Assembly (NCBI GenBank): GCA_017539905.1
Contig: JAFYBZ010000007.1
Location: forward strand, 124,001-188,000
Reading direction: 5' to 3'
DNA length: 64,000 bases
Origin: Clostridia bacterium
GTDB lineage: Bacteria; Bacillota; Clostridia; TANB77; UBA1234
Below are positions 53,723 through 63,506 of the stretch, in pieces. The notes under the pieces were generated by a model, which ran no database searches, was not told the DNA's origin, and worked only from the letters and a program-made list of their open reading frames with translations. The position numbers were made by a program, and so were the translations under genes. Every line of letters starts with the position of its first letter. The stretch's first letter is position 1.

Positions 53723-54991
53723 TTATTGCCACTTTCTTGATTTAACCATAAATATATTTAAAGCTAGTCCTGAAGTCATAATATCTTTATATGTAAATGT
53801 CCAACAAGCTGAAGTATGATTTACGAGTAAACCCAAATATACAAATGGTATGATAGCAAGGAAAAACAAATATAAATGGTTCTTTATTTCATCCATCGAA
53901 AATCCATACTTTATTCTAAATAACATCATAAGCATTACTGGATATATTAAAAGTAATAATCGAACAAACATTAAATTAATGCAACGCCCAAAAACATTGA
54001 TTCCCAATTCGCTATATGAAGATGACCTATAAAAAAATTGAGTTATAATATGTTCCAAAAATTCTTTGTCAACAACGAAGTAATATAAAAGAATTTTTGC
54101 TCCCCACATCAAAGCATAACCAGCAAAGAATAATATTAGTATTTTAATAATGAAGAACAAACTATCTTTTAAACTTTTTTGAGGATTATCTAGCAAATAA
54201 AAAATCATTGGAAGACAAATAGCAAATAAAGGAATTGTAAAGTAATCAAAATAATTAAGTATTATTCCATAAGTAAATACGAAATAAAAATCAAATTTCA
54301 CTTTATTCTTTAATACTAGCAAGCCTACTAGTAATGCGAGAAAAATAGCCGGAAACAATTGAAATTGAACACTTCCACTTATTAATCCTCCAAGGCAGAA
54401 TGTTATTAAAAAAACTACTGCCATAGCTAAACCATTTTTCTTCTTTATTCCATTAAAAATCAATATGAGCATTATAATGATAATAGCTAACATTATTAAT
54501 CTAATTTGAATAATATTAAAAAAAACTAACAGAGGTCTATATAAAGCCATATATCCATGCCAATAACGACCATATTTAACTGCTGTAGTCACCTTTCCGT
54601 TTAAAAAGGCAGCTAATTCCCTGCTTAAATCAACATTTTTCTTGGTATAGTCTCCACCGCCAAGTAATTCTATTCCTTTTCCATTCGGATTTTCCATTTC
54701 ATTTTCTGTTATTTGGGGATCAAAACATCTTCTCATTGTTAAGTAAGAATACATTGGGCTTGTACTATCGACACTATATGCTTCATTTATTATTTCTGTT
54801 TCAGTATAGTTGTCACATGGAAAAAATCCTAAGAAACGAAAATTTGGACCTCTTTCTATCAAAACACTAGCCGATTCTATACAATTATCTTCTACAGCGT
54901 TTCTAGGAATCAAGCAAACCAGAAACAGCAGTAGATTTCCTACTAAAAAAGCTATAACTAAAGTAAGAATATATTTTAAAACTTTTTTCAT
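53723..54991 (-). CDS. Polytopic membrane protein of unknown function
   Basis: A 422-residue protein with an N-terminal helix, an external loop (~30-165) containing several charged and Cys residues, then about eight helices (~165-405). It looks like the membrane glycosyltransferase or flippase-type proteins of Gram-positive bacteria with one large loop, but I recognise no family motif. AAAGGTGAAAA precedes ATG. A single gene with its own terminator. Confidence 0.68.
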   Translation of the reverse strand: MKKVLKYILTLVIAFLVGNLLLFLVCLIPRNAVEDNCIESASVLIERGPNFRFLGFFPCDNYTETEIINEAYSVDSTSPMYSYLTMRRCFDPQITENEMENPNGKGIELLGGGDYTKKNVDLSRELAAFLNGKVTTAVKYGRYWHGYMALYRPLLVFFNIIQIRLIMLAIIIIMLILIFNGIKKKNGLAMAVVFLITFCLGGLISGSVQFQLFPAIFLALLVGLLVLKNKVKFDFYFVFTYGIILNYFDYFTIPLFAICLPMIFYLLDNPQKSLKDSLFFIIKILILFFAGYALMWGAKILLYYFVVDKEFLEHIITQFFYRSSSYSELGINVFGRCINLMFVRLLLLIYPVMLMMLFRIKYGFSMDEIKNHLYLFFLAIIPFVYLGLLVNHTSACWTFTYKDIMTSGLALNIFMVKSRKWQ

Positions 54992-55064
54992 TTTTCACCT
55001 TTATCATTAAAATCTCTTTAACACTTCCACAGTATATATAATATATTAGCAAATTATTAAAGAC

Positions 55065-55091
55065 AATGTTTTTAATGTTTTTAATGTTTTT
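55065..55091. repeat. Short tandem repeat, 3 x 9 bp (AATGTTTTT)
   Basis: Three perfect copies of AATGTTTTT followed by a partial fourth (AAT), about 100 nt before the aquaporin gene. The copy number could vary by slippage and alter promoter spacing. Confidence 0.75.
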
Positions 55092-55192
55092 AATATATAT
55101 TAAATAATATATTGTTAATTATTTTTTATTGATATAAAATTATTTTAGTGTTTATTTCCGTAAGGAAAACATAATTTAAGGAGGTCTATTTT

Positions 55193-55882
55193 ATGAATAA
55201 GGAATTATTTAAAAAAATGACATGCGAGTTTATAGGCACAGCAGTTTTAGTTTTATTTGGTTGTGGAACAGCTGTATTTGCAAACTGTAGTGTAGACAAT
55301 CCAGGCGGATACGCCCTTACTGCTTTAGCTTTTGGTCTTTCTATAATAGCTATGGCATATGTTATTGGAAATGTATCTGGATGCCACGTTAACCCAGCAG
55401 TATCATTCAATATGGCTATACGTAAGGTCATCACTTGGAAAGATTTTGTTTTTTATACAATTGCTCAAATTTTAGGTGCTTTTGCAGGGTCTGGATTATT
55501 ATACGCATTTGTTTCTATGAATGATCAATTTGAGAAAGTTGAGCATTTGGGAGAAAATGGATTTGGTCATATTGGTATGTGGGGAGCATTCCTAGCAGAA
55601 GTAATTTTAACATTTGTATTTATCTATTTAATAAATGGTGTTACTTCAGACCATACAAAATCAAATTGCGCAGGATTAATGATTGGTCTTACTCTTACAT
55701 TTGTTCATATTTTAGGAATTCCTTTAACAGGAACATCTGTAAACCCTGCTAGAAGCCTTGCACCAGCTGTATTACTTGGTGGCGATGCATTAACTCAAGT
55801 TTGGGTATTTATAGTTGCTCCACTTATAGGTGCAGCAATTGCAGCTTTTGCATTCAAATTCTTGAATGAAGAAAAGAAATAA
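55193..55882 (+). CDS. MIP-family aquaporin/glycerol facilitator
   Basis: A 229-residue channel with six helices and both NPA boxes (HVNPAVSF near residue 66 and SVNPARSLAPA near 183). The residue after the second box (NPAR-S) and the T/G-rich pore are AqpZ-like; water versus glycerol selectivity cannot be fixed. AAGGAGG lies 7 nt before ATG. A single gene with a terminator at 55893-55922. Confidence 0.93.
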   Translation: MNKELFKKMTCEFIGTAVLVLFGCGTAVFANCSVDNPGGYALTALAFGLSIIAMAYVIGNVSGCHVNPAVSFNMAIRKVITWKDFVFYTIAQILGAFAGSGLLYAFVSMNDQFEKVEHLGENGFGHIGMWGAFLAEVILTFVFIYLINGVTSDHTKSNCAGLMIGLTLTFVHILGIPLTGTSVNPARSLAPAVLLGGDALTQVWVFIVAPLIGAAIAAFAFKFLNEEKK

Positions 55883-55892
55883 TGATTTATTA

Positions 55893-55922
55893 AAAGAGAC
55901 CATTTTATGGTCTCTTTTTTTG
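55893..55922 (+). terminator. Intrinsic terminator
   Basis: AAAAGAGACCA / TGGTCTCTTTTTTT hairpin, 11 nt after the aquaporin stop. Confidence 0.88.
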
Positions 55923-56048
55923 CCCAAAAATGCCTTGAATTCAATTATTACATTATTATTACGAAGATTGTAGTTGATATTCAAGTATTATATAATTTTT
56001 ATGAGATTTTATAACTTTTTATCAACAAAAAAGCGAGGAGTTCAACGT

Positions 56049-58082
56049 ATGAAAAAAAATGAAAATATTAAAAGCGTTTTGTTATACGATATTATTCTTT
56101 TTATTTTTGCAACTGCTTTTACTATGTTAGTTCCATCATTTCTTAACTATCCTCCAAATTCTTATAATACAGAATTTGAAACTACAATTGACGCTGGTTT
56201 GTACTATAATGTTCAAGCTTTCGCTGTTATTCTAGTTGGATTTGTTATCTCAAATATATACTTCATTATATCTTTCAAAAGCCTTGAAAAATATAAAAAG
56301 TATATCGGCAAGGATGATGAAGAAAGTAAACAGCAAATAGAAGAAATCAAAAAGAATTGTTTTAAAATGCCTCCAAAAGTATATATTGTTAATGCAATTG
56401 TACCAAGTTTATCTATTATTTTAATTCTATTACTAACTGGTGCCGGAGCAGGTCTTGCTTTTAGAATTGGGTTATTATTATTTGCATTCTTTTTACTTCA
56501 TGGAATAATTGCATTTATCTTCGCAAAAAATATTTCTAATAAAATTCTTCAAACTTTAGGAAATCAAGAAAGATTTGTAGGAAGATTAAGATATACATTT
56601 ACCGAAAAAATTTTCTTACTATTCTTCCCTCTAATTCTTGCCACTATAATATTCTCAACATTGGCAGGTGGTGCTGTTCTAGAAAGCGAAGTTGGCGAAA
56701 ATACATTTAAAAACTATCAAAGTAGATTTGCTTTAATAGATAATATGGTTAGTTATGATTCTCTCGATGAAATAATCAATCAAATGAACAAAGTAGAAAA
56801 AATTAACTCTGAAGATGTTTTCTTTGTAATAAAACCTTTAAACACAAGAGTTGGCGACTCAAGTCTAAGGCAAAGAGTTAAAGAATCTATTTTGTATATT
56901 GATGACCAATCAGAAACAGGTGTAGATGAATTCTTTATAAAATATACATTTAATGTTTCTACAAATGGACACACATATGGCTACTATGCAAGTGGTAAGC
57001 AAGGTGTATTCCTAAACACTTCATTAAAAGGCGTACCAATAGCATATGGAGTTTTATATCGAATCGATACTGGAGTTTCCTTCTCTATACTAACTAGAAC
57101 ATCTATTATTATGTTTTTAATATCAGTATTTTTCCTATTCTATTTTTCTAAAGATATTGGAAACCAAGTTTTTGAATTATCGGACAACATGAGTAAAGTA
57201 GCAAACGAAAAAAATGTTGATTATGATAATAAAATGACCGTTATATCTAATGATGAATTAGGTGATTTAGTTGTCTCGTTCAATAAGATACTAGATATGG
57301 AAAAAGCACATAATGAACAAATGGTAAAAAACCAAGAGATACTTATAGAGCAAGAAAGACTTTCCTCTCTTGGACAATTAATAGGTGGAATTGCACACAA
57401 TCTTAAAACACCTATAATGTCAATTTCTGGCGCTTCAAAGGCATTAGATGATTTAATCAATGAATATGATAAGTCAATTGGAAATGATCAAGTTAATGAA
57501 AAAGATTTCCACGAAATAGCAAACGATATGCATGAATGGAATAACAAAATAAATGTTTATCTTGATTATATGACAGAAATTATTAATACAGCAAAAGGAC
57601 AAGCTGTATCTATGAATGCTTCAATGGTAACCGAATTTAGTATTAAAGAGTTAGTAACGAGAATCCAAATTTTAATGAAAGAACAATTAATGCAATTTAA
57701 CTGCGAATTAAATCTTGAAAACTCAGTTAATGATGACATTACTATAAAGGGTGAAATAAGTGCAATAATTCAAGTCCTAAACAATTTAATCAATAATGCA
57801 ATTGAAGCATATAACAAAACTCCAGGTATTATTAACCTTAGAATTTTCGATAACAAAAACAATGTATTTATTGAAGTTGAAGACTATGCAGGCGGAATTC
57901 CAGAACACATAAAAGATAAATTGTTTAGACAAATGATAACAACAAAAGGAAAAGATGGAACAGGCCTTGGATTATACATATGTTATTCGACAATTAAAGG
58001 AAAATTTAATGGAGACCTATCTTTCGTATCAGAAAAAGGAAAAGGTACAACATTTAAAATAGTATTAAATAAAAATATTTAG
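56049..58082 (+). CDS. Membrane sensor histidine kinase
   Basis: A 677-residue kinase. Two N-terminal helices, a pair near 125-165, an external sensor segment (~200-335), one more helix and a HAMP domain (~355-420) come first. The phospho-acceptor His is in GIAHNLKTP near residue 450. The ATPase domain has the N-box NNLINNAIEAY, the G1 box VEDYAGGIP and the G2 box GTGLGLYI. ATG at 56049 is chosen for GCGAGGAG upstream. It lies 28 nt before the NRPS gene in the same direction and is the likely partner of the HD-GYP regulator after it, so the three form a signalling and metabolite unit. Confidence 0.9.
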   Translation: MKKNENIKSVLLYDIILFIFATAFTMLVPSFLNYPPNSYNTEFETTIDAGLYYNVQAFAVILVGFVISNIYFIISFKSLEKYKKYIGKDDEESKQQIEEIKKNCFKMPPKVYIVNAIVPSLSIILILLLTGAGAGLAFRIGLLLFAFFLLHGIIAFIFAKNISNKILQTLGNQERFVGRLRYTFTEKIFLLFFPLILATIIFSTLAGGAVLESEVGENTFKNYQSRFALIDNMVSYDSLDEIINQMNKVEKINSEDVFFVIKPLNTRVGDSSLRQRVKESILYIDDQSETGVDEFFIKYTFNVSTNGHTYGYYASGKQGVFLNTSLKGVPIAYGVLYRIDTGVSFSILTRTSIIMFLISVFFLFYFSKDIGNQVFELSDNMSKVANEKNVDYDNKMTVISNDELGDLVVSFNKILDMEKAHNEQMVKNQEILIEQERLSSLGQLIGGIAHNLKTPIMSISGASKALDDLINEYDKSIGNDQVNEKDFHEIANDMHEWNNKINVYLDYMTEIINTAKGQAVSMNASMVTEFSIKELVTRIQILMKEQLMQFNCELNLENSVNDDITIKGEISAIIQVLNNLINNAIEAYNKTPGIINLRIFDNKNNVFIEVEDYAGGIPEHIKDKLFRQMITTKGKDGTGLGLYICYSTIKGKFNGDLSFVSEKGKGTTFKIVLNKNI

Positions 58083-58110
58083 AAACAAAAGAAAGTAAGA
58101 GGTGAAAAGA

Positions 58111-61100
58111 GTGCAATTATCTGCTCCTCAAAAAAATGTATTAGAAACCGAACTCTATTTCAAAAACACATCTGTTCAAAACATCGGTGGATACATGATA
58201 TTTGAAAAAAGGATTGAATATGACATTTTAAACAAAGCATTTAATAGACTTTTAGAAAACGCTGATGCACTTAGAATTAGAATTGTTGGAAAAAATAATG
58301 AGGCAATTCAAGAGTTTAAAGAGTACAAATATGAGCCGTTGGAAAATGCGGGAGTGATTGATGATATAGATGAAAAATGCAATCAATGGATGACTACTCC
58401 ATTTAATATTTATGACAAATTATATGCATTCAGATACTTTGAATACACCGGAAAATGTGGCTTATCTATCATTCTTCATCACCTAATATCCGATGCATGG
58501 TCGATTGCTTTAGTTGTATCAAAGATGGTTGAATACTATAATGAATTTCTTAATAATGAATCAGTTGAAAGCAGCATTCCATCATATAGTTTGTTCCTTG
58601 ATAAAGAGCAAGAATACTTTAATTCAGATAAATATAAAAAGGACATGGATTTTTGGAATGATAGATTTGCTGAGAAACCTGCTTTTGTATCATTTGCAAG
58701 AAATACGAATTCAAAAAATCCGATAGGAAAAAGAAAAAAGTTTATAATTGATAAGGCATTTCGTGAAGAAATCGAAAATTATTGTTCTCAAAACAAAATA
58801 TCTATTGCTATTTTCTTTGAAGCAGTCTTATCAGTATATGGAGCAAGAATAAATAATCAAGATGAAATAACACTTTGTTCAATGGGGTTGAATAGAACTA
58901 GTAAAGTGTTAAAAGGAATCGTAGGTAATTTTAGCAATATTTTGCCTATGCGAGTTAGAATTAATTGGAACGAAGGTATTTTAAAACTATGCAAAGATAT
59001 TAGAGAGGAACATTTTGAGATATATAGACATCAAAACTACCCTTTTCAAAGTATTATGCAATCGATTTCCGAGAAACATGGAATCACAAACATTTATGAT
59101 GTTATGGTATCTTATCAAAACGCAAAATTTGATGAACACGAAGAAACAAAGTATTATACAAAATGGGTGTTTAATGGATATTCAGAATTAAACTTTATGT
59201 TTAACATTTCTGATATTGAAAATACAGGCGCTTTTGATATTAATATTGATTATAGAATTGAAGCATTTAATGAAAATGAAATTATAAATATATATAACAG
59301 ATTACTATACATTGCTCACCAAATAATTGATACTCATAATGAAAAGAACGAAGACATATTGTTTAGAGACATTGAAATAGTTACCCCTAAAGAAAGAGAA
59401 ACTATTTTGGTTGATTTTAATGACACAAAACATGATTATCCAAAGAATATGCGTGTATATGATAATTTAGAATTAAACGCAGAAAAAAATCCATCAAAGC
59501 CAGCATTATTCTTTGAAGGAAAAATGATGACTTATGGTGAATTCAATGAAAAGGTTAATTCACTTGCAAATTGTATTATTAATGAAAACATTGGTCAGAA
59601 TAATATAATAGGCATAATGTTTGAGCGTTCGTTTGATATGCTTATTGCAATTTATGCAGTTGTAAAATCAGGTAATACTTATATGCCTATTGACCCTCAT
59701 TTTCCTACTGACAGAATTGCTTTTATGCTTGAGGATAGCAAAGCACCAATTATTCTAACAAACAACAAATATCTAGAATCTTTAAGCTCTGTAAAAACTA
59801 ACAATTGTAAAACAATCCTTCTAGATTCTTTTAATTACGAAGGCTTTAGCAAAGAAAATCCAAATTTAGATGTATCGCCAAATGATACAGCATATTGTAT
59901 TTACACATCTGGTTCAACTGGTAAGCCAAAGGGAGCAGTAATTAGACACCATTCAGTAATAAATCGTATTTTCTGGATGCATGATAAATATGAACTAAAA
60001 GAAAAAGATATTATTCTTCAAAAGACTCCATACACCTTTGATGTTTCCGTATGGGAATTATTCTGGTGGAGCCTAAAAAATGCTTCTTTAAGGATACTAA
60101 TTCCAGAAGGTCACAAAGATCCAGAAGCAATTGTAAACGCAATTTATGAATCAAAAGTAACACATATTCATTTTGTACCATCCATGTTGAATGCTTTTTT
60201 AGAATATCTTTCGGTACATAAAGAAGCATTAGAAAAACTGGCATCTCTAAAATTTGTTTTTGCTAGTGGAGAAGCTTTACAAAGTGAACACGTTAAAAAG
60301 TTTTATAATCTTTTGGGAGTCAATGGTACAACATTGCACAATCTATACGGTCCAACTGAATGTACAGTAGATGTATCATATTATGATTGTGATAAAGACA
60401 ATATTCCTGAATCAATTCCAATAGGAAAACCTGTAGATAATACACAATTAATAATATTAGACAAAGCGTGCAAATTGTTACCTATTGGAGTTCCTGGAGA
60501 ATTACATATAAGTGGAGATTTAGTTGGTAGCGGATATATCAATAGAGATGAATTAACAAAAGAAAAATTTATCAATAATACCTTCTATGATTACCCAACA
60601 ATGTATAAAACAGGCGATCTATGTTCATGGAACGAAGACGGAAATATTGAATATCTTGGAAGAATAGATAATCAGATAAAGATTCGTGGCCTACGTGTTG
60701 AATTAGGAGATATTGAGAATGCAATATTAAAGGATACAAATATTTCCGAATGTGTTGTTACAGTTGTTGAAAATACTGGCGAAAAATATCTTTGTGGATA
60801 TTTTTCTTCAAACGTACATATTGATGAAAAGTCTTTAAGACAACGTTTGTCAAAAGAATTGCCTGATTATATGGTGCCTTCTTATTATGTATGTCTTGAA
60901 AAACTACCATTAAATGCAAACGGAAAAATTGATAGAAAGGCTCTTCCATCCCCTAACTTCTTTGAAGATGAAGAGTATGTAGCACCAGAAAATGAGTTAG
61001 AAAGTAAGATTGCTAAATGTATTTGCAAAGTTCTAAAAAGAGCAAAGATTAGTGTAACATCCGACTTGCTAACTTCAGGACTTACATCTCTAAGTGTAAT

Positions 61101-62343
61101 TATCGCTCTTACAACGCTTGCGAACGAAGGAATAGATATAAAAATAAAAGACATCTATGAAAATAGAACTATTAAAGATTTAGCAAGACTAGTATCGTCA
61201 ACCAAAGCTGCAATTGGAGATTATGGCGATGATGAACAATATAGAACAATAAGTGACATTCGAGATTGTAATGCGTATGAAATAAAAGATGGCGATGTCC
61301 TATTAACTGGTGCAACTGGATTCCTAGGAATTCACTTATTAGATGAAATCTTTAAAACAACTAACAAAAAAATATATTGTCTAATCAGAAATAAGATAAA
61401 ATTTGAAGAATATGTAAAACTATTTACAAGTATTGATTATCCAAATTATAGAATAATACCAATTATTGGCGATATTGCGGATAAAAAGCTTGGTGTCTCT
61501 GGCACTATTTATAAAGAATTAAAAAATAGAATATCAGATATATATCATAGTGCTGCTTCAGTTTCTTTCTTCTGTTCATGGGAAAAAGCCAAAACAATTA
61601 ACTATATTGGTACATGTAATTTGATAAAATTCGCAGAAGAATCAAATGCAAAGCTTCACCATATCTCAACAATGAGTGTTTCTGGTGACATTTTGACACC
61701 TCAAACAATAAGCTATCCTCAATTTAAAGAAGACAACCTTTATATCGGTCAACTATATAAAGAAAATGTTTACTCTCATAGTAAATACTTGGCAGAAAAA
61801 GAAATAATTAATGAGATCAGGTCAAATAAATTAAGGGCAAGCATTTATAGATTACCAAACCTTACTTGGAGAATCAAAGATGGAGTTTTCCAAATAAACT
61901 ACTATGAAAACGACTTATATTTAATGACCAAAGTAATGTATGAATTAAAGCTAGCTCCCGAGGAATTAATGAATGAAAATTTCTTATTCACACCGGTCGA
62001 TGATTTAGCAAGGGCTATAGTGCTATTATCTCAAAAGGAACCCAAGAATAATGTATATCATTTTGTAAGTGATTCGAGCCCAACAATTGGCAAATACATG
62101 GAAACTCTTACTGATGTTACATATAAACCTATGTCTGAGTTATACCCTATTTTGATAAATCATTCTGAAAATGCTAGTATGCAGTTTTTAGCTATGTATT
62201 TAAAAGGTATTTTAAAGAACACAAAAGAAATGATCGTTCATGTAGAAAGTGATTACACTCAAGAGTTGTTGAAAAAGAATGGTTTTAATTGGTCAACAAT
62301 CGGCGATGAATATATTAAGCATTGGGAAAAAATAGGTCGCTAA
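58111..62343 (+). CDS. One-module nonribosomal peptide synthetase, C-A-T-reductase
   Basis: A 1410-residue assembly-line enzyme. A condensation domain (~1-430, HHLISDA near 123, where the usual DG is DA) is followed by an adenylation domain (~440-930, YTSGSTGKPKG near 596, YGPTE, KIRGLRVELG), a carrier domain (Ser in GLTSLS near 991), and a terminal NADPH thioester reductase (GATGFLG near 1067, YSHSK near 1220). By hand the A-domain code reads D-V-W-H-F-S-L-V-D-K, the serine type. The product should be an acylated or peptidyl serine released as aldehyde or alcohol. GTG 58111 follows GAGGTG; GTG 58102 is the alternative. No phosphopantetheinyl transferase is in view. Confidence 0.9.
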   Translation: MQLSAPQKNVLETELYFKNTSVQNIGGYMIFEKRIEYDILNKAFNRLLENADALRIRIVGKNNEAIQEFKEYKYEPLENAGVIDDIDEKCNQWMTTPFNIYDKLYAFRYFEYTGKCGLSIILHHLISDAWSIALVVSKMVEYYNEFLNNESVESSIPSYSLFLDKEQEYFNSDKYKKDMDFWNDRFAEKPAFVSFARNTNSKNPIGKRKKFIIDKAFREEIENYCSQNKISIAIFFEAVLSVYGARINNQDEITLCSMGLNRTSKVLKGIVGNFSNILPMRVRINWNEGILKLCKDIREEHFEIYRHQNYPFQSIMQSISEKHGITNIYDVMVSYQNAKFDEHEETKYYTKWVFNGYSELNFMFNISDIENTGAFDINIDYRIEAFNENEIINIYNRLLYIAHQIIDTHNEKNEDILFRDIEIVTPKERETILVDFNDTKHDYPKNMRVYDNLELNAEKNPSKPALFFEGKMMTYGEFNEKVNSLANCIINENIGQNNIIGIMFERSFDMLIAIYAVVKSGNTYMPIDPHFPTDRIAFMLEDSKAPIILTNNKYLESLSSVKTNNCKTILLDSFNYEGFSKENPNLDVSPNDTAYCIYTSGSTGKPKGAVIRHHSVINRIFWMHDKYELKEKDIILQKTPYTFDVSVWELFWWSLKNASLRILIPEGHKDPEAIVNAIYESKVTHIHFVPSMLNAFLEYLSVHKEALEKLASLKFVFASGEALQSEHVKKFYNLLGVNGTTLHNLYGPTECTVDVSYYDCDKDNIPESIPIGKPVDNTQLIILDKACKLLPIGVPGELHISGDLVGSGYINRDELTKEKFINNTFYDYPTMYKTGDLCSWNEDGNIEYLGRIDNQIKIRGLRVELGDIENAILKDTNISECVVTVVENTGEKYLCGYFSSNVHIDEKSLRQRLSKELPDYMVPSYYVCLEKLPLNANGKIDRKALPSPNFFEDEEYVAPENELESKIAKCICKVLKRAKISVTSDLLTSGLTSLSVIIALTTLANEGIDIKIKDIYENRTIKDLARLVSSTKAAIGDYGDDEQYRTISDIRDCNAYEIKDGDVLLTGATGFLGIHLLDEIFKTTNKKIYCLIRNKIKFEEYVKLFTSIDYPNYRIIPIIGDIADKKLGVSGTIYKELKNRISDIYHSAASVSFFCSWEKAKTINYIGTCNLIKFAEESNAKLHHISTMSVSGDILTPQTISYPQFKEDNLYIGQLYKENVYSHSKYLAEKEIINEIRSNKLRASIYRLPNLTWRIKDGVFQINYYENDLYLMTKVMYELKLAPEELMNENFLFTPVDDLARAIVLLSQKEPKNNVYHFVSDSSPTIGKYMETLTDVTYKPMSELYPILINHSENASMQFLAMYLKGILKNTKEMIVHVESDYTQELLKKNGFNWSTIGDEYIKHWEKIGR

Positions 62344-62391
62344 TTTGTAAACAACCATAAAATATGTTAAAATTATTTAAATATTTATATA

Positions 62392-62423
62392 AAGGAGATT
62401 TAGCTTGGTATAATCTAGCTAAA
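62392..62423 (+). promoter_or_regulatory. Ribosome binding site separated from its start by a hairpin
   Basis: AAGGAG (62392-62397) is 34 nt from ATG 62432. Between them TTTAGC (62399-62404) can pair with GCTAAA (62418-62423); folding would bring AAGGAG to about 9 nt from ATG. No closer site is seen. Confidence 0.5.
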
Positions 62424-62431
62424 GCAAAAAA

Positions 62432-63476
62432 ATGAGATTAAAAAATGTTGTAGAAAAAGAAGATTTTAATATTATTGTAGTAGATGATGAACAAGGTATT
62501 ATTGATGCTATTACAATTTCACTAAGTAATTATCATGTTCGAGGGTTTACAAATCCTCTAGACGCAATTGAAGCAGTAAAAAATGAACATTTTGATTTGA
62601 TGCTTTTAGACTTCTTAATGATGCCATTACATGGTGATCAAGTTGTTGAAGAAATACGTAAATTTAATCAATCACTATATATATTACTATTAACAGGACA
62701 CAAAGACTTGGCACCACCTTTAGAAACTATTAAAAGATTGGATATTCAAGGTTATTGTGAAAAATCTAATAATTTTAACCAATTACTTTTATTAGTTGAA
62801 TCTGGTTTAAAATCAGTTGCTCAAATGAGAATAATTGAAGAAATTAATGAACAATTAAAAGAAGCTAATGAGCAATTAAAAGAAGCATATTATGGAACAT
62901 TAGAATCACTAAGGCTTGCTGTTGATGCAAAAGATACCTACACTAGAAATCATTCTGATAGAGTTTCTTATTATTCCGTTTTAATTGGAAAACAACTCGG
63001 ATTTTCTGAAGAGGATTTGGACACATTAAAACAAGGTGCTCTTTTCCATGATATCGGAAAGATTGGAATTCCTGATGCAATTTTGCAAAAACCACGGTAA
63101 ACTTACAGACCAAGAATATGATGATATAAAGAATCACCCATCTATAGGTGCAAAGATTTTAGGACCAGCTAAAATCTTTGAGCAGCTTATACCTATGGTT
63201 TTACGTCATCATGAAAGATATGATGGTAAAGGATATCCTGGAGGGCTTAAAGGCGAAGAAATTCCTCTTATGGCCAGAATAGTATGTGTTGCAGATTCAT
63301 TTGATGCTATGACATCAGATAGAGCTTATAGGCCAAGATTCACAGTAGTTAAAGCTATGGAAGAAATGGAAAGATGTAAAGGAGCTCAGTTTGATCCAGA
63401 ACTTGTTGATGCATTTATGATTGCAATGAGAGATAATAAAGAACAAATTATCAAAGATATTGGATTAGAGTATTAA
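62432..63476 (+). CDS. HD-GYP response regulator, needs a +1 recoding event
   Basis: Read through one four-base codon at 63095-63098, this is a 347-residue regulator. A CheY-like receiver (~10-125, VVDDE, phospho-acceptor Asp in LLDFLMMP near 60) is followed by a coiled coil (NEQLKEANEQLKEA) and an HD-GYP domain (HNHSDR region, FHDIGK with H205-D206, KP-[G]-KLTDQEY, HHERYDGKGYPGG, DSFDAMTSDR). HD-GYP enzymes cleave cyclic di-GMP or related dinucleotides. KPGxL is a family motif, so the recoded residue should be Gly. In triplets, CGG is followed at once by TAA, leaving 222 residues that lack the HHE and GYP parts. Downstream of the NRPS, and the likely target of the kinase at 56049. Confidence 0.87.
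63095..63098 (+). other. Four-base codon CGGT in the HD-GYP gene (reads as Gly)
   Basis: Zero frame: CAA AAA CCA CGG TAA. With CGGT as one codon: CAA AAA CCA [CGGT] AAA CTT ACA, restoring the HD-GYP motif K-P-G-K-L. The joined gene has length 3n+1. Confidence 0.85.
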
Positions 63477-63506
63477 AAAAAACTCCCCTAAATGGGGAGT
63501 TTTTTA
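63475..63506. terminator. Bidirectional terminator
   Basis: AAAAAACTCCCC / GGGGAGTTTTTT hairpin between the convergent HD-GYP and methyltransferase genes. Confidence 0.88.

Noticed and set aside
23584-63098. Random sequencing or assembly errors as the cause of the four frameshifts
   Set aside because: All four have an extra C directly before an in-frame GGN codon, which is not expected of random indels; the homopolymer argument applies only to the CGGGGG site. Raw reads would still be the decisive test, so the explanation is set aside, not excluded.
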